The notes beneath the pieces are model-generated. The model made no database searches, had not been told where the DNA came from, and worked only from the letters and a program-made list of their open reading frames with translations. Made by a program: the position numbers and the translations under genes. 47,669 bases of DNA from Pandoraea sp. (GTDB lineage: Bacteria > Pseudomonadota > Gammaproteobacteria > Burkholderiales > Burkholderiaceae), in contig NZ_SCSK01000055.1 in assembly GCF_004297875.1 (NCBI RefSeq), forward strand, positions 1 through 47,669, read 5' to 3'. This document shows positions 41,206 to 47,669 of this stretch, in pieces; positions within the stretch are counted from its first letter, which is position 1, and each line of letters begins with the position of its first letter.

Positions 41206-41967
41206 ATGGCTCTTTTGGCAACGCAAGTCGAAGCATTCCGCACCGATGGCATCCTGGTGATCCGGGGCATGGTGCCGCAAAACGTCTGTGAAGACATGTT
41301 GCGCGTGGCCAAGGATCATTTGGCCCGCGCCGAAGCACCGGTCGAATACGAGGCGCAACTGGGTTACGCGGGTGCCCCGGCTTCGCTCGACGCGCCTGGC
41401 GGGCGCACGGTACGCCGCCTGTTGCAGGCCTATGGGCGGCATGCGTGCTTCAAGTCGTGGGCCAGTGACAGGCGTCTGGTCACCGCGCTGGCGCAGTTGT
41501 TCGGCGAAGATGTTTATCTCACGCTGGCGCATCACAACTGCGTGATGACCAAGCACCCGGCTTACGGTACCGCCACGGGCTGGCATCGGGATATTCGCTA
41601 CTGGTCGTTTGCCCGGCCCGATCTGATTTCCGTGTGGCTGGCGCTCGGACCGGAAACCGAAACGAATGGCGGTCTGCGCTTCATCCCCGGCTCGCACCGC
41701 ATGGACATTGGTCGCGCGCAACTCGACGAACTCGATTTTCTGCGTCCCGACGTCGCGCAAAATCAAGCGCTCATGGCCCAGGGCAAAGCCATCGAACTGC
41801 AGCAAGGCGACGTCGTGCTGTTTCACAGCGGCACGTTTCACGCCGCCAACCGCAACGCTACGCAGGACACCAAGTTCTCCGTGGTGTTTGCCTATCGTGG
41901 TGCGAGCAATCCGCCGCTGGCCGGCACCCGTTCGGCCGCATCGGGGGAAGTCGCGCTGGGCCGTTGA
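41206..41967 (+). CDS. Phytanoyl-CoA dioxygenase (PhyH) family protein
   Basis: A 253-residue Fe(II)/2-oxoglutarate-dependent oxygenase. H127 and D129 in GWHRDIRYW are the proximal iron ligands, and H212 in HSGTFHAANRN is the likely distal one; LRFIPGSHR is a typical family motif. Members hydroxylate diverse small molecules, and the substrate cannot be inferred. The preceding 93-residue gene is a candidate partner; glutathione reductase is convergent downstream. Confidence 0.85.
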   Translation: MALLATQVEAFRTDGILVIRGMVPQNVCEDMLRVAKDHLARAEAPVEYEAQLGYAGAPASLDAPGGRTVRRLLQAYGRHACFKSWASDRRLVTALAQLFGEDVYLTLAHHNCVMTKHPAYGTATGWHRDIRYWSFARPDLISVWLALGPETETNGGLRFIPGSHRMDIGRAQLDELDFLRPDVAQNQALMAQGKAIELQQGDVVLFHSGTFHAANRNATQDTKFSVVFAYRGASNPPLAGTRSAASGEVALGR

Positions 41968-42012
41968 TGACGGAGGTGGCGCGGCGATGACGCGGTGTCG
42001 CCCGCCAGCGCG

Positions 42013-43371
42013 TCACGCCACCGGCGTGCGCATCGTCACCAGTTCCTCGGCGGCGGTCGGATGCACGGCCAGCGTGCGATCGAAGTCGGCCTTGGTGGCG
42101 CCCATCGTCATTGCCACGCCCAGCAGTTGGATCATTTCGCCACTGGCTTCGCCCAGCAGGTGCGCGCCGACCACTTTGTCGGTTTGGCCGTCGACCAGCA
42201 ATTTCATGAAAACACGCTCATCACGCCCCGACAGCGTTGCCTTCATCGGGCGGAACTGCGTCTTGTACACCTGCAAGCGTGCATAGCGTTCGCGCGCCTG
42301 AGCTTCGGTCAGGCCGATCGTGCCCAGCTCCGGCGTGGAGAACACGGCCGTCGGCACCACCGTGTGATCGACCCGTGTCGGCCGGTTGCCGAACACCGTG
42401 TCGGCAAACGCGTGACCTTCGCGGATCGCCACCGGCGTGAGATTGACGCGATTGGTCACATCGCCGATTGCATAGATCGACGCAATGTTCGTGCGCGATT
42501 CTTCGTCCACCCGAATCGCGCCGGCGGGATCGAGCGCCACGCCTGCCATGTCGAGCCCGAGGCCGTCGGTGTATGGCGCTCGCCCGGTCGCCAGCATGAC
42601 GGCATCGACCTCGTGCCGGCTGCCGTCCGAGAGTGTCGCACCAAGCCCGTCATCGGTCTTGTCGATCCGCGCCAGCGTCAGGTTGAGCAGCACGTCGATA
42701 CCCTGTTTGCGGTACGCCTGTTCAACACCGGCCCGCAGGTCGTCGTCGAAGCCACGCAGGATATGCGGGCCCCGATGCAGCAGCGTGACGCGACTGCCCA
42801 GGCCTGCGAAGATGCCGGCGAATTCCACTGCGATATATCCGCCGCCGACGATGAGGATCCGCTTGGGCATCTGCGCCAGATGGAAAGCCTCATTGGACGT
42901 GATCGCATATTCGGCGCCCGGAATATCGAGCCAATGCGGGCGGGCGCCAGTGGCCACGAGAATCGTGCGGGCGCTGATTTGGCGGCCACTGGCCGGCAGA
43001 TGCACCGCCTGCGGCCCGGCGATCAACGCGCGCTCCTGCACCAGCGTGACGCCGGCGCGGTCGAGGTTGGCGCGGTAGACACCTTCGAGCCGCGCGATTT
43101 CCGCGTCCTTGTGGCGGATCAACGTTGCCCAGTCGAATGTCGGCGCCGGAACTTGCCAGCCGAACCCGGCGGCATCCTCGAATTCATGCGCGAAGCGGCT
43201 TGCGTAGACCAGCAGCTTTTTCGGCACGCAGCCGCGAATCACGCAGGTGCCGCCCACCCGGTATTCCTCGGCGATCATAACCTTGGCACCATGCCCGGCG
43301 GCGATGCGCGCGGCGCGCACGCCGCCCGAGCCCGCGCCAATGACAAAGAGATCGACGTCGAAATGCGGCAT
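42013..43371 (-). CDS. gor: Glutathione-disulfide reductase
   Basis: A 452-residue flavoprotein that reduces oxidised glutathione with NADPH in the cytoplasm. The FAD motif GAGSGGVRAAR is near the N-terminus, the redox-active disulfide is C43/C48 in GGTCVIRGCVPKK, the NADPH fold has IVGGGYIAVEFAG, and HPTAAEELVTMR near the end holds the active-site base. Length is typical. It is convergent with the dioxygenase gene and divergent from opgD. Confidence 0.95.
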   Translation of the reverse strand: MPHFDVDLFVIGAGSGGVRAARIAAGHGAKVMIAEEYRVGGTCVIRGCVPKKLLVYASRFAHEFEDAAGFGWQVPAPTFDWATLIRHKDAEIARLEGVYRANLDRAGVTLVQERALIAGPQAVHLPASGRQISARTILVATGARPHWLDIPGAEYAITSNEAFHLAQMPKRILIVGGGYIAVEFAGIFAGLGSRVTLLHRGPHILRGFDDDLRAGVEQAYRKQGIDVLLNLTLARIDKTDDGLGATLSDGSRHEVDAVMLATGRAPYTDGLGLDMAGVALDPAGAIRVDEESRTNIASIYAIGDVTNRVNLTPVAIREGHAFADTVFGNRPTRVDHTVVPTAVFSTPELGTIGLTEAQARERYARLQVYKTQFRPMKATLSGRDERVFMKLLVDGQTDKVVGAHLLGEASGEMIQLLGVAMTMGATKADFDRTLAVHPTAAEELVTMRTPVA

Positions 43372-43578
43372 GGCGGAGCTCCCGAGAAATGTGTTGGAGA
43401 TGACGAATCAAGGCCTGCCAAGTATAAAGCGCCGCGCGCGGCGCTGCTGCGCACCCGATCGTCCTCGGCAAATCCGCGTCAATCGGTGTGATCCGCGCTG
43501 GCCTGGCGCTTGTCGCGCCGACCGAACTTACCCCGCGTGCTACCATCAAATCCGTTTTCTCATTCCCCCGCCGGTCTT

Positions 43579-45198
43579 ATGGTCAAACGCCGCACATTCC
43601 TTGTCTCCACTTCCGCCGCTGCCGCACTGGCAGCCCTGGGCGTCGCTCCAGCCGCGCTGGCCGCCGATCGCCTCAAACTCGGCAAGGCCGCGCCGTTTTC
43701 TTTCGACGGGCTGATCGAACAGGCTCGCGAGCTGGCGGGCAAGCCGTACGTGGCGCCGCCGTCGCCGCCCAGGGAGATTCTCGACAAAATCAATTACCAG
43801 GCGCTTGGGCACGTCAAATTCAATACGGATCACGCATTGTTTGCGAATGGTCCAGGCCAATTTCCCGTGACATTCTTTCCGCTCGGCAAATTCTTCCCGA
43901 TTGCCGTGCATATGCATGTCGTCTCGCACGGCGCGTCCGGTGACAAGGCGCGTGAAATCATCTATCAGGCGTCCGACTTCGACATGCCGGCCGACAGTCC
44001 GGCGCGCCAATTGCCGGCAGGCAGCGGATTCGCAGGTTTCCGTTTTCAGGAAAGCCGGCTGGGCGATCAGCACAAGCTCGATTGGCGCAAGAACGACTGG
44101 GCCGCATTTCTCGGCGCCTCGTATTTCCGCGCGATCGGGGCGCTGTACCAATACGGCCTGTCGGCGCGCGGCATTGCCATCAACGTCGCGCAAGCCGGGC
44201 AACCGGAAGAATTCCCGAACTTCACGAACTTCTACTTCGAGACTCCGACGTCCGATAGCGATACCGTCACGGTCTACGCGCTGCTCGACGGACCGAGCAT
44301 CACCGGGGCATATCGCTTCGTCATGCAGCGTGCCAAGGGGGTGCTGATGGATATCGACGCGGCGCTGTTTCTGCGGCGCGACGTCGCTCGCCTGGGAATC
44401 GCGCCCGCGACCTCGATGTATTGGTTCTCCGAGACGGCCAAGGGAGCGGGGGTCGACTGGCGTCCCGAAGTCCATGACTCGGACGGCCTGGCGATGTGGA
44501 CCGGGGCCGGCGAGCATATCTGGCGCCCGTTGAACAATCCGCCGCGCACCACCGCCTCGGCGTTTACCGACGACAACCCGCGCGGCTTCGGCCTGCTGCA
44601 GCGCGACCGCAATTTCGACCATTATCTCGACGGCGTGCATTACGAGCGGCGCCCGAGCCTGTGGGTCGAGCCGCTCGAAGGTTGGGGCGCGGGTACCGTG
44701 CAATTGGTGGAAATTCCCACTGACGATGAAATTCACGACAACATCGTCGCCATGTGGGTGCCCAAGGCACCGGCCAAGGCAGGAGCCAATTATCGCTTGC
44801 GCTATCGGCTCTATTGGCTGGCCGATGAGCCTTTCCCGAGCCCACTCGCGCGCTGCGTGGCGACCCGCCTGGGGCGGGGTGGCCAACCGGGCCTGCCGCG
44901 ACCCAAGGGAGTGCGCAAGTTCGTCGTCGAGTTCCTCGGCAAACCGCTCGAAAAGTTGCCTTTCGGCACACTACCGGAGGCGGTACTGTGGGCCTCGCGC
45001 GGCACTTTCTCATATGTGTTCACCGAGGCGGTGCCCGATGGCGTGCCAGGGCACTGGCGCGCGCAATTCGACCTGAAAGTCGACGGCAAGGCGCCGGTGG
45101 ACATGCGCCTGTACCTCAAGCTGGGCGATCAGACGCTGACCGAGACCTGGCTGTATCAGTACTACCCGTTCGATTCGACCGACGTCTACGGCGCGTGA
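43579..45198 (+). CDS. opgD: Glucan biosynthesis protein D (MdoG/OpgD family)
   Basis: A 539-residue periplasmic protein for osmoregulated periplasmic glucans. A twin-arginine signal (KRRTFLVSTSAAAALAALG) is at the N-terminus, as in OpgD; OpgG uses Sec. The rest matches the family throughout, for example FNFYFETPTSDS-like strands and FWFSETAKGAG. ATG 43579 is chosen because the Tat signal starts there, rather than an upstream in-frame start. A membrane methyltransferase-like gene follows by eight bases. Confidence 0.9.
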   Translation: MVKRRTFLVSTSAAAALAALGVAPAALAADRLKLGKAAPFSFDGLIEQARELAGKPYVAPPSPPREILDKINYQALGHVKFNTDHALFANGPGQFPVTFFPLGKFFPIAVHMHVVSHGASGDKAREIIYQASDFDMPADSPARQLPAGSGFAGFRFQESRLGDQHKLDWRKNDWAAFLGASYFRAIGALYQYGLSARGIAINVAQAGQPEEFPNFTNFYFETPTSDSDTVTVYALLDGPSITGAYRFVMQRAKGVLMDIDAALFLRRDVARLGIAPATSMYWFSETAKGAGVDWRPEVHDSDGLAMWTGAGEHIWRPLNNPPRTTASAFTDDNPRGFGLLQRDRNFDHYLDGVHYERRPSLWVEPLEGWGAGTVQLVEIPTDDEIHDNIVAMWVPKAPAKAGANYRLRYRLYWLADEPFPSPLARCVATRLGRGGQPGLPRPKGVRKFVVEFLGKPLEKLPFGTLPEAVLWASRGTFSYVFTEAVPDGVPGHWRAQFDLKVDGKAPVDMRLYLKLGDQTLTETWLYQYYPFDSTDVYGA

Positions 45199-45205
45199 GA
45201 TCGAG

Positions 45206-45778
45206 ATGGCATACCAGTACCGATCCGTGATCCTGGCGCTGTGGGTCGCCTGGCTCATCTACTGGGGCATCTTGGCACTGAACGTGAAGGCCGCGCGGCG
45301 CCGGGAAAGCCTGCTGTCCCGCGCCGGCCACGGTGTGCCGCTGTTGGTGGCCGCGTGGCTGCTGATCACGCCGCGCCTGTCTGACGGTATTCTGGGCGCC
45401 CGCTTCCTGCCGGCCGGGGCGGTCTGGTCGCTCGCCGGCACCGCGCTCGTTCTGCTCGGCCTGGCATTTACGGTGTGGGCCCGGGTGCATCTGGGGCGCA
45501 ACTGGAGCGGTATCGTCACCGTCAAGCAAGGCCACGAACTGATTCGCAGCGGCCCGTATCGTTGGGTACGCCATCCGATCTACACCGGCTTGCTGCTGGC
45601 GTTCATGGGTTCCGCAATCGCGCTGGGGCAATGGCGCGGCGTGCTCGCCATGTTGATCGTGTTTGCGGCATTGTGGCGCAAGTTGCGTCTGGAAGAGCGC
45701 TGGATGATCGAAACCTTCGGGGCTGCCTATACCGCTTATCGCAACGAAGTCGCTGCCCTGATTCCGTTCGTGCTGTGA
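45206..45778 (+). CDS. Isoprenylcysteine carboxyl methyltransferase (ICMT)-family membrane protein
   Basis: A 190-residue integral membrane protein with about four to five helices. LIRSGPYRWVRHPIYTG and the EERWM...YRNEV tail match the ICMT/PEMT-type membrane methyltransferases, whose bacterial members have largely unknown substrates. It begins eight bases after opgD, which suggests co-transcription. Confidence 0.85.
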   Translation: MAYQYRSVILALWVAWLIYWGILALNVKAARRRESLLSRAGHGVPLLVAAWLLITPRLSDGILGARFLPAGAVWSLAGTALVLLGLAFTVWARVHLGRNWSGIVTVKQGHELIRSGPYRWVRHPIYTGLLLAFMGSAIALGQWRGVLAMLIVFAALWRKLRLEERWMIETFGAAYTAYRNEVAALIPFVL

Positions 45779-45975
45779 TGCAGCCTGGCCGCACCGCAAA
45801 CGGCATCGATTCATGAAGCGTTGCCGGTTGTCGCCTTACCGGGCGCGCGTGCCGGCCGGCCGCAGGCGTCTGGCGCTCAAAGCGCTCTTGCCAGGGACGT
45901 TCGTTATGCGGCACACACCCGCGGCCCGATGATGCGGGGCGTCGTTGCCGCCGCGAGAGCAAGCGGTCTCAGCCC

Positions 45976-46233
45976 AGGAATGTCTACGAATCGATCAATC
46001 CTCACGCCATTGCAAGTTTGCTGGAGGTCGTGGCGGGCGTCAGCATTCTGCCGCAATCGTTGACTGCTATCCCGCAGGAAGACGTCGTGTGCGTTCCCCT
46101 GGACGAGCGCAAACTCAACGCGAATCTGTATGCGGCCTATCGTCGCGACGATTGCCTGCCGGCGCTCGACCTGTTTCTCTGGGCGCTGCGCGATGTCACG
46201 CAGACCAGGCGCCGGGAGAAGCTCGGCGCTTGA
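45976..46233 (+). pseudogene. C-terminal remnant of a LysR-family regulator
   Basis: In frame from about 45976 the sequence reads NVYESINPHAIASLLEVVAG, then VSILPQSLTAIPQEDVVCVP and a helical C-terminus ending near KLGA. This is the last part of a LysR effector domain. No helix-turn-helix or start is found upstream between 45779 and 45975, so the gene is a 5'-truncated relic. The rest of the 45779-46514 stretch holds only the GntR promoter. Confidence 0.65.
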
Positions 46234-46295
46234 GCAGCAGCGCTGGACAAGCGCGTCGATCCATAAGTGCGATGAACGTAAACCCGCTTGGTCAT

Positions 46296-46327
46296 TTGAC
46301 GTGATTGTGATATACAGTATTTATAAT
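46296..46327 (+). promoter_or_regulatory. GntR gene promoter and putative operator
   Basis: TTGACG (46296-46301) looks like a -35 box, with TATAAT at 46322-46327 or TATTTA at 46318-46323 as -10. Between them TTGTGATATACAGTATT (46305-46321) differs by one base from a site before the TPP-enzyme gene. Its position over the promoter suits autorepression. Confidence 0.55.
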
Positions 46328-46514
46328 GTGTAATATGTATTTTCAATCGACCTTCTTCGCTTGCCGTGCTGAACGGGGTTGGCCCTTGCGGTTGCGTCGA
46401 TGCCGACGATCCGGCTACCCGTGTGCCTGCTGCGGTGCTGGCCGATCCTGTCGGTGCGAGCGCCGGTGAGCGGCACTCTGAAAACGGCTTATCGGAAATG
46501 GGGGACACAAACCG

Positions 46515-47234
46515 ATGCCTACCGAAATGCCCGCCGAAACCCGTCTGGCGACTGTCACCCTGTCGCTGGCGCCGATCAATGCGGCTGCTTCGCTGCGTGA
46601 CCAGGCCTACGCCAGGTTGAAACAGGCGATAGCGCAAACCGATATCTATGGCACGCGCGAGGAAATCCGGCTCGACGAGAAGGAGTTGACCGAGGCGCTT
46701 GGCGTGAGCCGCACGCCAATACGCGAGGCGATGACGCTGCTCGAGCAGGAGGGGTTCCTGCGCACTGTGCCGCGGCGCGGCGTGTATATCCTGCGCAAGA
46801 CAAAAAAAGAGATCGTCGAGATGATTCACATGTGGGCGGCGCTCGAGGGGGCGGCCGCACGATTGGCGACCCTGCGCGCGCCGGACGAGGACATTGCTGT
46901 GCTGCGCCGCATGTTCGTTCATTTCGGCAGCAAGACGCCAGCCGATCAGATCGAAGAGTATTCGGAGGCGAATATTACCTTCCACCAGGCGATCGTCGAG
47001 TTGTCCCAGTCGCCCATCATCGTCGACACCATCAAAAACATATTCATGCACGTGCGGGCAATTCGGCGCATGACCATCGCCCAAAGCGATCGCGCCTCGC
47101 GCTCGATCGTCGATCACATGAACATCATCGAAGCGCTCGAGCGGCGCGACACCGAGCGGGTCGAGCGCCTTGTGCGCGAGCATTCGCTGGAACTTGCCGC
47201 ATTTGTCGATGCGCACTGCGATTTCCTTGACTGA
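46515..47234 (+). CDS. GntR-family (FCD domain) transcriptional regulator
   Basis: A 239-residue regulator with an N-terminal winged helix (residues about 25-98, ELTEALGVSRTPIREAMTLLEQEGFL) and an all-helical FCD ligand domain. FHQAIVELSQS and the later DHMNIIEALERRD hold histidines that commonly coordinate a metal in this group. It reads toward a TPP-dependent enzyme gene and shares a 17-bp site with it, so it probably represses that operon in response to a metabolite, perhaps a carboxylate. Confidence 0.9.
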   Translation: MPTEMPAETRLATVTLSLAPINAAASLRDQAYARLKQAIAQTDIYGTREEIRLDEKELTEALGVSRTPIREAMTLLEQEGFLRTVPRRGVYILRKTKKEIVEMIHMWAALEGAAARLATLRAPDEDIAVLRRMFVHFGSKTPADQIEEYSEANITFHQAIVELSQSPIIVDTIKNIFMHVRAIRRMTIAQSDRASRSIVDHMNIIEALERRDTERVERLVREHSLELAAFVDAHCDFLD

Positions 47235-47448
47235 TCGAACACGCCACCAAATTTATTTGGTATGTGGTGTACAAAGTTATCAAAGATATTTCATGGAAAA
47301 ATGCCTAAGAAAGACTAAGGAAAACGATCTCCATGTCCATTGAAAATTTGTGCGACGCAAACATAAAATAAAAAAATATGTTTTAAATCATGTAAATAAA
47401 TTATTTCTTCGGCGCAGCATAAAAAATCCTGGCAAAAAACGCTTGACT

Positions 47449-47479
47449 AATATTGTGTATAGAATATTGTATATCACAA
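47449..47479. promoter_or_regulatory. Putative GntR operators before the TPP-enzyme gene
   Basis: AATATTGTGTAT (47449-47460) and AATATTGTATAT (47463-47474) are tandem copies. Positions 47463-47479 read on the minus strand give TTGTGATATACAATATT, 16 of 17 identical to the site at 46305-46321. A -35-like TTGACT is at 47443-47448, so the sites cover the promoter. The rest of the AT-rich stretch 47235-47510 shows only a short dyad, ACCAAA-N4-TTTGGT (47246-47261). Confidence 0.6.
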
Positions 47480-47510
47480 ATTACGCAACGCTCCGCCAAG
47501 GAGGAGACTC

Positions 47511-47669
47511 ATGTCAGAAGTAGCTCAGACCCCCGCGCAGTCGACGACTGCCGAAGACACCCTGAAACAAAAGACCCGGGACGCGGGGATTGTTTCGGGC
47601 GGCCACCTGGTGGCCAAGGCGCTCAAGGCGGAGGGGGTGGATACGATATTCACGCTGTGCGGGGGGCAC
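47511..47669 (+). CDS. Thiamine-diphosphate-dependent enzyme, N-terminus (partial)
   Basis: Only the first 53 residues lie in the window. After a polar lead (MSEVAQTPAQSTTAEDTLKQ) comes GGHLVAKALKAEGVDTIF then TLCGGH, the opening of the pyrimidine-binding domain in acetolactate-synthase-like TPP enzymes. AAGGAGGAG (47499-47507) is a strong ribosome-binding site. The sequence is closer to acetolactate-synthase-like proteins than to oxalyl-CoA decarboxylase, whose start differs. The reaction cannot be decided from this fragment; the gene continues beyond the window. Confidence 0.75.
   Translation, partial: MSEVAQTPAQSTTAEDTLKQKTRDAGIVSGGHLVAKALKAEGVDTIFTLCGGH

Noticed and set aside
47511..47669. 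Oxalyl-CoA decarboxylase (oxc)
   Set aside because: Attractive beside an oxalate/formate transporter, but the visible N-terminus resembles acetolactate-synthase-like TPP enzymes more than Oxc, and 53 residues are not enough to decide.

Overview
The window looks like a chromosomal segment of a Burkholderiaceae bacterium (Burkholderia, Paraburkholderia or Pandoraea type). The evidence is the high-GC coding sequence, the hopanoid genes hpnIJKL, an fdsGBACD formate dehydrogenase operon, an oxalate/formate-type (OFA) transporter with a tiny partner protein, and DUF4148-like small exported proteins. The genus cannot be fixed from the sequence alone. I found no tRNA, rRNA, CRISPR array, IS element or prophage.

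Layout. 1-2.1 kb: hupB and a LacI-type regulator with a good LacI operator. 2.1-6.7 kb: a binding-protein ABC importer (SBP, two permeases, ATPase) followed by a GpdQ-like phosphodiesterase that keeps all seven metal ligands, probably for a phosphodiester-type substrate. 6.7-7.6 kb: ferredoxin-NADP reductase behind a Fur-like box and a Crp/Fnr-like dyad. 7.7-11.4 kb: a LysR regulator divergent from a two-subunit isoquinoline 1-oxidoreductase-type molybdoenzyme. 11.4-13.3 kb: a sensor kinase that has lost its catalytic core and two small exported proteins with near-identical promoters carrying an 11-bp direct repeat. 13.4-15.5 kb: an orphan paaE-like reductase and an outer-membrane barrel. 15.6-20.9 kb: an FbpABC-type iron importer downstream of an OprB-family porin with a Fur-like box. 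21.1-22.1 kb: an unrecognised protein, probably frameshifted near its end. 22.4-31.5 kb: a ModE-HTH/periplasmic-binding-like regulator, fdsGBACD, the OFA transporter and its small partner. 31.8-36.4 kb: hpnIJKL. 36.9-38.5 kb: prfC. 38.6-40.7 kb: a perfect FNR box ahead of a Cyc2-like fused cytochrome-porin and a diheme cytochrome c4. 40.9-45.8 kb: a small unknown protein, a PhyH-type dioxygenase, glutathione reductase, opgD and an ICMT-family membrane protein. 45.9-47.7 kb: a LysR remnant, a GntR regulator and the start of a TPP-dependent enzyme; the last two share a 17-bp putative operator.

How the parts fit. The formate block is a coherent module: a transporter moves formate or oxalate, and Fds oxidises formate to CO2 with NAD+. 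The iron block joins an outer-membrane porin with an inner-membrane ferric importer. The hpn genes build the sugar-derived cyclitol head group of hopanoids. The most striking locus is 38.6-40.7 kb. Its gene pair parallels Cyc2-Cyc1 of acidophilic iron oxidisers, a route for carrying electrons across the outer membrane, and here it sits under a perfect FNR/Anr-type site.
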